Of a stretch of 64,000 nt of DNA, positions 12,612 to 21,478 are shown in pieces. The notes beneath the pieces were generated by a model, which saw only the letters and a list, made by a program, of their open reading frames with translations, was not told where the DNA came from and made no database searches. Source of the stretch: Acinetobacter terrestris (GTDB lineage Bacteria; Pseudomonadota; Gammaproteobacteria; Pseudomonadales; Moraxellaceae); contig NZ_SJNZ01000002.1 of NCBI RefSeq assembly GCF_004331155.1, positions 62,001-126,000 of the forward strand, written 5' to 3'. The position numbers and the translations under genes were made by a program. The number at the start of each line of letters is the position of its first letter. Within the stretch, counting starts at the first letter, position 1.

Positions 12612-13601
12612 ATGAAACTTGACTATCCACAAGCACTGAAACGTGTTGATGAAGCTCGCGGTGCTTGGATTATGTATGGTCAAGAGCCATTACTTGAACA
12701 AAATTTACTCGATGCTTTTCGGAAAAGTTGGCAAAAACAAGAAATCGAACGTCAGCGTCATGACATTAATAACGTGAGTGACTGGAAAAATGTCTTTAAT
12801 GCTCTAAATAGCTTATCGCTTTTTTCCACTCAGCTTGCCATTGAAGTGCATGGCAACATCAAGCCTGATGCAAATGGCATCAAGCAACTGAAAAGCTATA
12901 TTCAGCACAATGAACAAAACCTGTTGCTTGTGGTCATGCCCAAACAGGACAGCAGCAGCTTAAAATCCAGTTTCTTCCAGGTGGTGGATGCCAATGGTGT
13001 TACCGTACCGCTGACTGCCAATTACCCACAAGACCGGCAACGGATTTTAGGAATTGAGGCAGAAAAACTGGGGATTAAACTGGCCAATGATGCCTGGGCT
13101 TGGCTGGAACAGCATCATGAGCACAACCTGCTCGCTGCCAAAAACAGTTTAATGCGTGTCAGTGATACCTTTGCCGATGTCGACGTGATTCAGATTGATC
13201 ACTTGTATTCATGTTTGCAAGACCAGTCGCGCTACACCACTTACGATTTAAATGATGCCATTCTTGCGGGAAATTTAGCCCAAGCAGTGAAAATTTTTCA
13301 ATATCTGATTGCTTCAGGTGAGCCGATGAGTCTGATCTTATGGAGCATTAGCAAAGAAATGCGCTTGCTGATGCAACTGTTTGAACAGCCGCAAAATGCC
13401 TTGCAACTCGGTATTTGGAAAAATAAAGTCAGTCAATATCAACAAGCCTTAAGACGGCTCAATCCCAATAACTTTCTGACTTGGCCTTCGCTGCTGTTAC
13501 GTATTGATGCGTCCATTAAAGGTTTGGGAAAAGAAAATCCTGAGCACTTGGTCATGCAGGCCATTGCCAGCATGTGTGGTCAAAGTTTATTTTCCAGCTA
13601 G
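12612..13601 (+). CDS. holA: DNA polymerase III delta subunit
   Basis: 329 residues, normal length. The delta subunit opens the beta sliding clamp within the clamp loader. Family features include WIMYGQEPLLEQ near the N-terminus and the ATPase-like domain with LLLVVMPKQDSSSLKSS (about residues 100-120), then the helical collar domain (ILWSISKEMRLLMQL). It is co-transcribed with lptE. The remaining bases before macA hold the next promoter. Confidence 0.94.
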   Translation: MKLDYPQALKRVDEARGAWIMYGQEPLLEQNLLDAFRKSWQKQEIERQRHDINNVSDWKNVFNALNSLSLFSTQLAIEVHGNIKPDANGIKQLKSYIQHNEQNLLLVVMPKQDSSSLKSSFFQVVDANGVTVPLTANYPQDRQRILGIEAEKLGIKLANDAWAWLEQHHEHNLLAAKNSLMRVSDTFADVDVIQIDHLYSCLQDQSRYTTYDLNDAILAGNLAQAVKIFQYLIASGEPMSLILWSISKEMRLLMQLFEQPQNALQLGIWKNKVSQYQQALRRLNPNNFLTWPSLLLRIDASIKGLGKENPEHLVMQAIASMCGQSLFSS

Positions 13602-13910
13602 GTTTAGGATTCATCTGTTTTCGCTGATGCAGACCATTTTTTCTAAGCTGAATATTTTATTTTTATGATTTGAGTGATCTGCTTCTAAGTTCCATTTCAA
13701 TATCACGCTTGCTATGTTTTATATATTTTTCATCTTAATTAAAAATCTCAAAAAAAGTACTTAACAACAAAGCACGTTAAAAACTTATTGAATAAAAAAG
13801 AGTTTTTTTGTAAAAAATAGTTATCATTTCTATTTGATGCAAAAATATTCACGTTTTATCCTCATTTAGCTTTTATAATCTGTTCAATTTCCTCAATTTG
13901 CACGCTCACT
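13602..13910. other. Intergenic region upstream of macA
   Basis: 309 bases, AT-rich, with no coding frame. It must carry the macA promoter; no operator or convincing terminator for holA was recognised. Confidence 0.5.
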
Positions 13911-15257
13911 ATGCCAAAAATAAAACCGTCCAAAATAGTTGTTGCTGTGGTCTGCATTCTTGCTCTTGCGGTCACAGCCTGGTTTTTCTTAAAGCCCAAA
14001 GAGCAACCACCTCAATACATTACCAGCGAAGTCAGCCGCGGCGATATTGAAGACTCTGTGCTTGCAACTGGTGTACTTGAAGCCACCAAAATGGTCAGCG
14101 TCGGTGCACAGGTTTCCGGTCAGGTCAAAAAAATGTATGTGAAACTGGGCGACCAAGTCAAACAAGGTCAGCTGATTGCACGAATTGATTCGATTCGTCA
14201 GGAAAATGACCTGAAAACGGCTGAAGCGAGCATTAAAAATCAACAAGCGCAACTGGCAGTCAAACAGGCAAACTTAGCCAAAGTTCAAGCGGAGTATCAA
14301 CGCCAGCAAGCGATGTATGCACAAGATGCAACTTCACGTGCTGAACTGGAATCTGCACTGGCAAGTTTTAAAACAGCACAAGCGGACATCCTGGCGATTA
14401 ATGCACAAATTGAACAATCTCGTTTAACCCTGGCAACCGCCAAAGAAGATTTGGGCTATACCCAGATTGTTGCGCCTATGGATGGCACCATTGTGGCGAT
14501 TGTGACTGAGGAAGGTCAAACCGTAAACGCCAACCAAAGTGCACCGACCATTGTTAAGTTGGCAAAACTTGACTACATGACCATTAAGGCTGAAATTTCA
14601 GAAGCCGACGTGATGAAAGTAGAAAAAGGCCAAACGGTTTATTTCACCACTTTGGGCAATAGCGACAAAAAACACTATGCAAAACTACGCCAAGTAGAAC
14701 CGGCACCGAATTCAATTAATACCGAAACCAATAATTCATCTACTTCATCTTCTAGTACTGCGGTGTATTACAACGCATTATTTGATGTCCCGAATGAAGA
14801 TGGCAAGTTACGTATTGATATGACGGCACAAGTTTATATCGTACTGAATGAAGCAAAAAATGCCTTAACTGTGCCTGCAGCAGCTTTGCAAGGCTCAAAC
14901 CGCCCGCAAGGCAAACGTGGTGAGCGTAGTGCAGACAAGGCCAAAGAACAAAAACCAGCCGATGCCGATCAGGCTAAAGCTGAACGTCCAAAACGCCTGG
15001 AACTGTCTGCTGAAGAAAAATCACTGATTGAACAAGGCAAAGCCTCTATGTCAATGGTTCGCGTGGTTCAGGCCGATGGTACTGCAAAACCGCAACCAGT
15101 CTTGGTCGGTTTAAATAACCGTGTAACCGCTCAAGTGATTAAAGGCTTGAAACAAGGTGACAAAGTGGTGATTGCAGATGCTTCCGATACCTCGAATGAT
15201 TCTGCAAAGCGTAGTAATAGTCGTGCTGGCGGTGGTGCTGGTCCAATGAGAATGTAA
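13911..15257 (+). CDS. macA: MacA-type periplasmic adaptor of a tripartite exporter
   Basis: 448 residues. One N-terminal membrane anchor (about residues 8-27), a lipoyl/HlyD region (VSVGAQVSGQVKKMYVKLGD), a long alpha-helical hairpin rich in Gln and Ala (about 95-185), and beta-barrel domains. MacA links the MacB ATPase to an outer-membrane channel. A charged insertion of some 50 residues (about 325-375, KRGERSADKAKEQK and so on) makes it longer than E. coli MacA, and the tail is Gly/Ser/Arg-rich. The stop overlaps the macB start as TAATG. Confidence 0.9.
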   Translation: MPKIKPSKIVVAVVCILALAVTAWFFLKPKEQPPQYITSEVSRGDIEDSVLATGVLEATKMVSVGAQVSGQVKKMYVKLGDQVKQGQLIARIDSIRQENDLKTAEASIKNQQAQLAVKQANLAKVQAEYQRQQAMYAQDATSRAELESALASFKTAQADILAINAQIEQSRLTLATAKEDLGYTQIVAPMDGTIVAIVTEEGQTVNANQSAPTIVKLAKLDYMTIKAEISEADVMKVEKGQTVYFTTLGNSDKKHYAKLRQVEPAPNSINTETNNSSTSSSSTAVYYNALFDVPNEDGKLRIDMTAQVYIVLNEAKNALTVPAAALQGSNRPQGKRGERSADKAKEQKPADADQAKAERPKRLELSAEEKSLIEQGKASMSMVRVVQADGTAKPQPVLVGLNNRVTAQVIKGLKQGDKVVIADASDTSNDSAKRSNSRAGGGAGPMRM

Positions 15258-17239
15258 TGATGAGTCAAGATCAACAACCTTTGCTCAAGGTCACAGATCT
15301 GACTCGTGAATTCCCCGCCGGGGAAAGCACCATTCAGATTCTGAAGGGCATTAATTTAGAGATTTACCCTGGAGAACTGTTGGCCATTGTCGGCCAATCA
15401 GGTTCAGGTAAGTCAACCTTGATGAACATTCTCGGATGTTTAGATCAACCCACTGCAGGCAGCTATCAGGTTCAAGGACGTGAAACCCGGAAACTGGAAG
15501 CAGATGAACTGGCACAACTGCGCCGTGAATACTTTGGTTTTATTTTCCAGCGCTATCATTTATTGGGAGATTTAACTGCGGCAGGCAATGTCGAAGTTCC
15601 GGCTATTTATGCAGGGGTGGATGCATCTGCACGTCAGGAACGTTCAACCCAACTGCTGACAGACTTAGGGCTGGCTGAAAAAACCCAAAACCGTCCCAGC
15701 CAGCTTTCCGGTGGTCAGCAACAACGTGTGTCGATTGCACGTGCCTTAATGAACGGTGGCGATGTAATTCTGGCCGATGAACCGACCGGTGCACTGGATA
15801 AAAACAGTGGTATTGAAGTGATGCGTATTTTACGTGAACTGAATGCCAAAGGTCATACCATCATTTTGGTCACGCACGATCATAATGTAGCGAAAAATGC
15901 CTCGCGCATTATTGAAATTAGTGACGGGAACATTATTTCGGACCGGGCCAATGTGCCTGAAACGGATGGTGAAGTGCTGGAGAAGCGGCAACTTGACCGT
16001 ACACCACAAAAGAAAACCCCATCTTGGCGCTCTGCTGCCGACCGACTGGGTGAAGCATTCCGTATGGCCATCCTTGCCATGAATGCACACCGCATGCGTA
16101 CCTTCCTGACCATGCTCGGGATCATTATTGGTATTGCATCGGTTGTGTCAGTTGTGGCGCTCGGCAATGGTTCACAAAAGCAGATCTTGGAAAATATCAG
16201 CAGTCTTGGTACCAACACCATCACGGTGTCCCAGGGCCGTGGCTTTGGTGACAATTCCAAGACCGCTCAAGTCAAAACCCTGGTTCCGGCCGATGCTGAA
16301 GCTTTGGCCGAACAGCCCTATGTCGATGGGGTGACGCCTTCGGTTACCAGTAGTGTAACTGCACGCTTTAAAGATACTGAAGCATCTGCCACGGTCAATG
16401 GCGTGAGTGAAGACTTCTTCTATGTTAAGGGCATGACCTTGGAATCGGGTCAGCCCTTTGACAAAGAAGGTGTGACTGAACGTGTCCAGGATGTGGTCAT
16501 TGATAACAACACCAAGAATACCTTCTTTAGTGATGGCACCAATCCTGTCGGTCAGGTCATTCTTCTGGGCAGCTTGCCAAGCCGTATTATTGGCGTAATT
16601 GAAGCGCAAAAATCGATGATGGGTAACTCGGATAGTCTGAATGTTTATCTGCCCTACTCGACCGTCATGAGCCGTATGTTGGGTCAATCCAATGTGCGTA
16701 ACATCATTGTGCGTGTCAAAGATGAATACCCGAGTACTGCCGCTGAAAATGCCATTCTGAACTTGCTGGTTCAGCGTCATGGCGCACAAGATGTGTTTAC
16801 CCAAAACTCGGACAGTATTCGTGAAACCATTCAGCAAACTACACAAACCATGACCTTACTGGTTTCTGCCATTGCGGTGATTTCACTGATTGTCGGTGGT
16901 ATTGGGGTGATGAACATCATGCTGGTTTCGGTGACTGAACGAACTCAAGAAATTGGGGTACGTATGGCTGTCGGTGCACGTCAAAGTGACATCTTGCAGC
17001 AGTTTCTGATTGAAGCGGTACTGGTGTGTATTTTGGGCGGTGTCTTAGGGGTACTGTTATCTTTAGGCATTGGACAGCTGATTGGTCATTTTGCTGGCGG
17101 TACTTTCCAGATGGCCTATTCAACCACTTCAATTATTGCAGCCTTTGTCTGTTCCAGCATGATCGGGATTATTTTCGGCTTTATCCCTGCCCGTAATGCA
17201 GCACAGCTCAATCCTGTTGATGCACTTTCTCGCGAATAA
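15257..17239 (+). CDS. macB: MacB-type ABC transporter (fused ATPase-permease)
   Basis: 660 residues. The N-terminal ATPase has Walker A GQSGSGKST at residues 46-54, signature LSGGQQQR near 148 and Walker B VILADEPTGAL near 170. A first membrane helix near residue 285, a large periplasmic domain (about 310-530) and three C-terminal helices follow, as in MacB mechanotransmission transporters. With MacA and an outer-membrane channel it exports substrates such as macrolides, peptides or siderophores; the substrate here is unknown. A second ATG at 15260 is equally usable. Confidence 0.94.
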   Translation: MMSQDQQPLLKVTDLTREFPAGESTIQILKGINLEIYPGELLAIVGQSGSGKSTLMNILGCLDQPTAGSYQVQGRETRKLEADELAQLRREYFGFIFQRYHLLGDLTAAGNVEVPAIYAGVDASARQERSTQLLTDLGLAEKTQNRPSQLSGGQQQRVSIARALMNGGDVILADEPTGALDKNSGIEVMRILRELNAKGHTIILVTHDHNVAKNASRIIEISDGNIISDRANVPETDGEVLEKRQLDRTPQKKTPSWRSAADRLGEAFRMAILAMNAHRMRTFLTMLGIIIGIASVVSVVALGNGSQKQILENISSLGTNTITVSQGRGFGDNSKTAQVKTLVPADAEALAEQPYVDGVTPSVTSSVTARFKDTEASATVNGVSEDFFYVKGMTLESGQPFDKEGVTERVQDVVIDNNTKNTFFSDGTNPVGQVILLGSLPSRIIGVIEAQKSMMGNSDSLNVYLPYSTVMSRMLGQSNVRNIIVRVKDEYPSTAAENAILNLLVQRHGAQDVFTQNSDSIRETIQQTTQTMTLLVSAIAVISLIVGGIGVMNIMLVSVTERTQEIGVRMAVGARQSDILQQFLIEAVLVCILGGVLGVLLSLGIGQLIGHFAGGTFQMAYSTTSIIAAFVCSSMIGIIFGFIPARNAAQLNPVDALSRE

Positions 17240-17250
17240 GGATACTTAGA

Positions 17251-18654
17251 ATGCAAATGAATTTTACCAAACTTGCTACTGCCCTTATTTTAACTGGTTC
17301 GCTGGTCGGTTGTGCTGCGGTGGTGAAAACACCGTATGAGCAACCTGCTGTAAATATTCCTGGCAACTTCCAGAACAGCAAAGCCATAAGTCAGCAAGTA
17401 CATGCCGATGTCTATGCAGACCAATGGTGGACCTTGTTTGGCGATGCGCAGCTGAATCAATTGGTCAGTCAAGTTTTAGCCAGCAATACAGATCTGGCAG
17501 TTGCCGGCATCAACTTGCAGCAAGCACGTTTGCAGGCCGGTTTAGCTGCAAACCAGCAAGGTCCACGGGTCAGCTCAAGCGTATCGGCTGGGCATAGTAT
17601 TGACTTAAATTCAGGTGATGATTCCTCACGCGGCTTGTCGTTAAGTGGTGGCGTAAGTTATGAACTGGATTTATTCGGGAAACTGGTGCGCCAAACTGAA
17701 GCATCTCGTTGGGAAGCTTTAGCGACTGAACAGGACTTGCAAGCCACTGCACAAAGCTTGGTAGCGACGACTGCAAATTTATATTGGCAGTTGGGTTATC
17801 TGAATGAGCGTTTGACAGTTGCACAGCAAAACCTCAGCAGTACGCAAAAGATTTATGAACTGGTACGCACACAGTACCGTGCCGGCGCAGTTTCTGGTCT
17901 GGACTTAACTTCAGCTGAACAGTCAGTGCAAAGTCAAAGATCGACTTTAAGCCAGATTGAACAGCAGAAAGTTGAAACGCGCACTGCACTGGCGGTGTTA
18001 ATGCATCAGCCGGTACAGCAACTCAACATTCAGGAACCGTCTCGTTTACCCCGCATTGCCCTGCCGACCATTGCAGCCGGCTTGCCGGCAGACTTGCTGT
18101 CACGTCGTCCAGACCTACAGGCCTCGGAATTACGTTTACGTAAGGCTTTGGCCAACAAAGATGCCACCAAAGCCGGTTACTATCCTTCAATTAATTTGAC
18201 CGGAAATTTAGGTTCTTCCAGCACATCGTTAACCAATCTGTTGCAGAATCCGGCTTTAACTCTGGGTGCGAGTTTGAGCTTACCATTCCTGCAATATAAC
18301 GATATGAAGAAAGATTTGGCGATCAGTGATCTGGATTATGAAAAATCGATTATTCAGTACCGTCAAACCTTGTATCAGGCTTTTGCTGATGTGGAAAATG
18401 CGCTATCGGCACGTACCGAATTAAACAAACAGGTGGCTTTGCAAGAACGTAATGTACAACTTGCCGAGAAAACCGAGCGTTTAACTGAAGTACGTTACCG
18501 TAACGGCGCAATTGCACTTAAAAACCTGTTAGACGCACAGGAAACCACACGTAATGCGCGTCTGTCTTTAATTCAGACCAAGCAAAGCCAATACAATGCT
18601 TATGTAACCCTAATGCAGTCTTTGGGTGGTAGTCCAATCAAACAGTTGCCTTAA
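17251..18654 (+). CDS. TolC/OprM-family outer-membrane efflux lipoprotein
   Basis: 467 residues. A lipoprotein signal ends at the lipobox SLVGC (Cys21). Two repeated outer-membrane efflux domains follow: WWTLFGDAQLNQLV near residue 55, SGGVSYELDLFGKLVRQTEAS near 135, and the repeat RYRNGAIALKNLLDAQETT near 412 that parallels QYRAGAVSGLDLTSAEQ. It is the trimeric outer-membrane exit duct for MacAB, encoded 11 bases after macB. It belongs to the lipid-anchored NodT/OprM branch, not the unmodified TolC branch. Confidence 0.9.
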   Translation: MQMNFTKLATALILTGSLVGCAAVVKTPYEQPAVNIPGNFQNSKAISQQVHADVYADQWWTLFGDAQLNQLVSQVLASNTDLAVAGINLQQARLQAGLAANQQGPRVSSSVSAGHSIDLNSGDDSSRGLSLSGGVSYELDLFGKLVRQTEASRWEALATEQDLQATAQSLVATTANLYWQLGYLNERLTVAQQNLSSTQKIYELVRTQYRAGAVSGLDLTSAEQSVQSQRSTLSQIEQQKVETRTALAVLMHQPVQQLNIQEPSRLPRIALPTIAAGLPADLLSRRPDLQASELRLRKALANKDATKAGYYPSINLTGNLGSSSTSLTNLLQNPALTLGASLSLPFLQYNDMKKDLAISDLDYEKSIIQYRQTLYQAFADVENALSARTELNKQVALQERNVQLAEKTERLTEVRYRNGAIALKNLLDAQETTRNARLSLIQTKQSQYNAYVTLMQSLGGSPIKQLP

Positions 18655-18664
18655 TCTCAGCAAT

Positions 18665-18691
18665 AAAAAAGCCTCTACGGAGGCTTTTTTT
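18665..18691. terminator. Bidirectional terminator after the efflux operon
   Basis: Stem AAAAAAGCCTC / GAGGCTTTTTT with loop TACG, between the convergent efflux operon (+) and the hydrolase-like gene (-). Confidence 0.85.
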
Positions 18692-18736
18692 ATTTAGGTT
18701 ATCTTTTTTAGTTAAGTTATTTGGCTTTATAAAAAT

Positions 18737-19258
18737 TTAGAAACTCGGGCGATAATATTTATAAGTCAGGCCTTTTTCATTATAAACGTCATAACTTTTT
18801 TGCTTAAAGTCAGACACCCATTGCTGGCCATTAAAGCCGGCAATATGTCCATACACATGTTTGCCGGTGCGGTCAATAATATAAATATCACCTTCTTTAG
18901 GTGAATCGAATTTAGGGTTAATTTGTCGATAACCAATTTTCGTCAAAGTATTGCCCCAGTCTGCCGCAGCAACAGGATGACTTTGGAACCGTGCACCTGC
19001 TGACTCCAAAGCAAGCCGGATACTTTTGGCACACTTTTGTGAACTGCGATATGAGCTAATACCTTGCAAGAAATTGGTGAATTTATTAATATCAATTCGC
19101 TGTCCATTGCTTGCAATAATATTCTTTTTTTGGCTGGTTTGAACGGACTTGGACTCTGTATTTTTTTTAGAATTTTTACCAGATTTGGAACGAATTACGA
19201 TGTTGGTCTGAACGGGAGCATACATCTCATTCATGTTTACATTATAATCATAAGCCAT
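18737..19258 (-). CDS. Putative NlpC/P60- or CHAP-like cysteine hydrolase (amidase-like)
   Basis: 173 residues, no signal peptide or membrane helix. The N-terminal 55 residues are Lys/Ser/Asn-rich and look disordered. The C-terminal part has the order expected of papain-like peptidoglycan amidases: Cys76 at the head of a helix (SSQKCAKSIRLALESAG), a GDIYIID strand, His138 in VYGHIAGF and Asp150 in QQWVSDF. Known relatives include secreted toxins of type VI systems and phage lysins, but no VgrG, PAAR or phage gene is nearby. The start ATG 19258 has a weak GGTAAAG site. It lies alone in low-G+C DNA beside a decayed gene. The fold call is an inference from motif spacing. Confidence 0.6.
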   Translation of the reverse strand: MAYDYNVNMNEMYAPVQTNIVIRSKSGKNSKKNTESKSVQTSQKKNIIASNGQRIDINKFTNFLQGISSYRSSQKCAKSIRLALESAGARFQSHPVAAADWGNTLTKIGYRQINPKFDSPKEGDIYIIDRTGKHVYGHIAGFNGQQWVSDFKQKSYDVYNEKGLTYKYYRPSF

Positions 19259-19446
19259 TCTTTACCACTACTCCCAACCCTTAAACGACGGGCTTTTCAC
19301 TCATTTCGACGGCGAAGATAGTACCCCGGAATATGTGATTTTTCATGTAATAAATGTAATTAAATATAAACAGACCCCGTGAAATTGAGTTAAATGATTA
19401 TTTTTTGTTAACTTTTATAAATACAAAGAGTGGATAAATTTAATTA

Positions 19447-19819
19447 CTACTCAACAGATAAACGCAAAGCTGTTATTCCCTTTCCAGCCCTCATCATGAC
19501 TGGGTCATCTTGAACGCGAGACATTGAAGGAGAAAAATTAAAATCGAGCAAATTTTCCATACTCTGCAATTTCTCTCAATAAACTTCATTCAATTTAAGA
19601 TCACCCATATATTTTGAATATTGAATAGCAACCGACATATAGCGTTTTTTATCGAGATCCAGAAATACTGTAAAGAAAAAGTTTAACCATTTTCTTTATC
19701 CTTATCATTTTTAATTCAAAGTCTTAACTTATAAAATTTCATCTAGAGTTGATAGCTGAATCACCCAATTTAATTTCATTAATTTTCATGTATTTAAAGA
19801 TAAAATTCCGGTTAATCAT
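19447..19819 (-). pseudogene. Decayed small gene upstream of the hydrolase-like gene
   Basis: On the minus strand an ATG at 19819 with a good AGGATAAAG site opens MINRNFIFKYMKINEIKLGD and stops after 26 codons. Further on, in another frame, 19695-19450 encodes coding-like sequence (KWLNFFFTVFLDLDKKRY, later MENLLDFNFSPSMSRVQDDP, ending ITALRLSVE) interrupted by one TGA at 19578-19576. Together they look like one gene of about 124 codons broken by frameshifts and a nonsense change. The family is not recognised. Its position on the same strand directly before the hydrolase suggests a partner, possibly an immunity protein, but that is speculation. Confidence 0.5.
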
Positions 19820-19909
19820 ATTTCTTTATCCTGAGTAAGCTATGGTTTCATCACTGTAAAAAAAAGGCTAATATGTGCCACAAGAAATTCACAATATTAT
19901 GAGAGAGAC

Positions 19910-20752
19910 ATGCGTCAGTATTTAGACCTTTTACAACATATCCTCGACAACGGTGGCGACAAAGGCGACCGTACCGGTACAGGGACGCGTTCTGTATTTG
20001 GTCATCAAATGCGCTTTGATCTTTCTAAAGGTTTCCCTTTACTCACCACCAAAAAAGTTCATTTCCGCTCAATTGTGATTGAACTGTTATGGTTTCTAAA
20101 AGGTGATACCAACGTCAAATATCTACAAGACAATAAAGTTTCAATTTGGGATGAATGGTCAACTGCAGAACAAACTGCACGTTTTGGTCGCCCGGGAGGC
20201 GAATTGGGGCCGGTCTATGGTCATCAATGGCGTAACTTTGGTGCAACCAAAAAAGAAAATGGCTTATATGAGCAGGATGGTTTTGACCAGATTCAATGGC
20301 TGATCAATGAAATTAAAACCAATCCCAATTCACGCCGTTTAATCGTGTCGGGCTGGAACCCGAATGAAGCGGGAAATGTTGCCCTTCCGCCTTGTCACAC
20401 CCTGTTCCAGTTCTTTGTACAGAACGGCAAACTGTCTTGCCAATTATATCAACGCAGCGCGGACGTTTTCTTGGGTGTTCCATTTAACATTGCCAGCTAT
20501 GCCCTGCTCACCCATATGATTGCGCAAGTCTGCGGTTTAGGGGTAGGCGACTTTGTCTGGACAGGTGGCGATACCCATTTATATGTCAATCATTTTGAAC
20601 AGGCAAAATTGCAACTCAGCCGTGAACCGTTGCCGCTTTGTCAATTAAAATTGAATCCTGAAATTAAAGACATTTTCGAGTTTAAATTTGAAGATATCGA
20701 AATTGTCGGTTATGAATCCCATCCAGGAATCAAAGCTCCTGTTGCGGTTTAA
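19910..20752 (+). CDS. thyA: Thymidylate synthase
   Basis: 280 residues. It makes dTMP from dUMP using methylene-tetrahydrofolate. The catalytic Cys lies near residue 162 in [11 protein letters not shown], with the family motifs [11 protein letters not shown] near the N-terminus, [10 protein letters not shown], and [20 protein letters not shown]. The ATG at 19910 follows GAGAGA. folA follows on the same strand after a repeat, a functional pair because ThyA produces the dihydrofolate that FolA recycles. Confidence 0.97.
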   Translation: MRQYLDLLQHILDNGGDKGDRTGTGTRSVFGHQMRFDLSKGFPLLTTKKVHFRSIVIELLWFLKGDTNVKYLQDNKVSIWDEWSTAEQTARFGRPGGELGPVYGHQWRNFGATKKENGLYEQDGFDQIQWLINEIKTNPNSRRLIVSGWNPNEAGNVALPPCHTLFQFFVQNGKLSCQLYQRSADVFLGVPFNIASYALLTHMIAQVCGLGVGDFVWTGGDTHLYVNHFEQAKLQLSREPLPLCQLKLNPEIKDIFEFKFEDIEIVGYESHPGIKAPVAV

Positions 20753-20765
20753 TTTTCCTTTTTAG

Positions 20766-20915
20766 AGTCCCCTCTCTCAAGAGGAAAGGGTTAGGGAGAG
20801 GTAAATCAATACCCTCACCCTAACTTCTCCCCAAGGGAAAAAAATTAGAAATCAAACCTATAAAATCCCTCGTCCCTCCTTTAATAAAGCGGGAAATTGT
20901 AGAAAGGATTTTGGG
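20766..20915. repeat. REP-like intergenic palindromic repeat, copy 2
   Basis: Contains CCCCTCTCTCAAGAGG and AGGGTTAGGGAGAGGTAAAT followed by ACCCTCACCCTAACTTCTCC, an inverted pair that can fold into a long hairpin. It shares its core with the element after leuS and, less closely, with the one after truA. It lies between thyA and folA. Confidence 0.65.
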
Positions 20916-20937
20916 ATTATTCACAAGGATTAAATAA

Positions 20938-21450
20938 ATGACCTTTCAAAATTTAGAAATTGTTCATGTCGTGGCCATGGATCAGCAACGCTGCATTGGC
21001 AAAAATAATGACTTGCCTTGGCACATTTCTGCTGACCTCAAGCACTTTAAAGAAATTACCCAAGGGGGTGTCGTGGTCATGGGCCGCAAAACTTTAGAGT
21101 CTATGGGACGTACCCTGCCGAAACGTGTCAATTGGGTGATTACCCGTGACACGAATTGGTCATTTGAAGGGACTAAAGTGGCCTACTCTATTGAAGATGC
21201 CTTGACACAAGCCGTTGCCGATGTCAAAGCTTCAGAAAAACCAGATGCGATCTTTGTGATTGGTGGCGGAGAAATCTTTAAGCAGACCATGAACATTGCA
21301 GACCGTTTGGAATTGACTCATGTTGAGCTTGATGTTCAAGGCGATGCCTATTATCCAGAAATTCCGGCTGAATTTAAAAAGGTCGCGTCTGAACAACATA
21401 TTGACGACAAAACTGGGATTGCTTTTGAGTTCGCAACTTACCGAAAATAA
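20938..21450 (+). CDS. folA: Dihydrofolate reductase
   Basis: 170 residues. It reduces dihydrofolate to tetrahydrofolate with NADPH and is the trimethoprim target. N-terminal VVAMDQQRCIGKNNDLPWH contains the substrate-loop LPWH, VVMGRKTLESMGR binds NADPH, and IFVIGGGEIFKQ is the typical second nucleotide segment. The start is ATG 20938. The next gene begins 28 bases after its stop, so a transcript could run on. Confidence 0.96.
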   Translation: MTFQNLEIVHVVAMDQQRCIGKNNDLPWHISADLKHFKEITQGGVVVMGRKTLESMGRTLPKRVNWVITRDTNWSFEGTKVAYSIEDALTQAVADVKASEKPDAIFVIGGGEIFKQTMNIADRLELTHVELDVQGDAYYPEIPAEFKKVASEQHIDDKTGIAFEFATYRK

Positions 21451-21478
21451 AGGCAATAATTCTTTATAACAGTCAAAT

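Noticed and set aside
16172-16846. A 224-codon open frame antisense to macB
   Set aside because: It lies wholly opposite a well-matched ABC transporter gene, has no ribosome site, and its product shows no domain. It is a by-product of macB codon usage.
19259-19446. Further coding remnant between the hydrolase-like gene and the pseudogene
   Set aside because: Stops occur in all frames and no protein-like stretch of useful length was readable.
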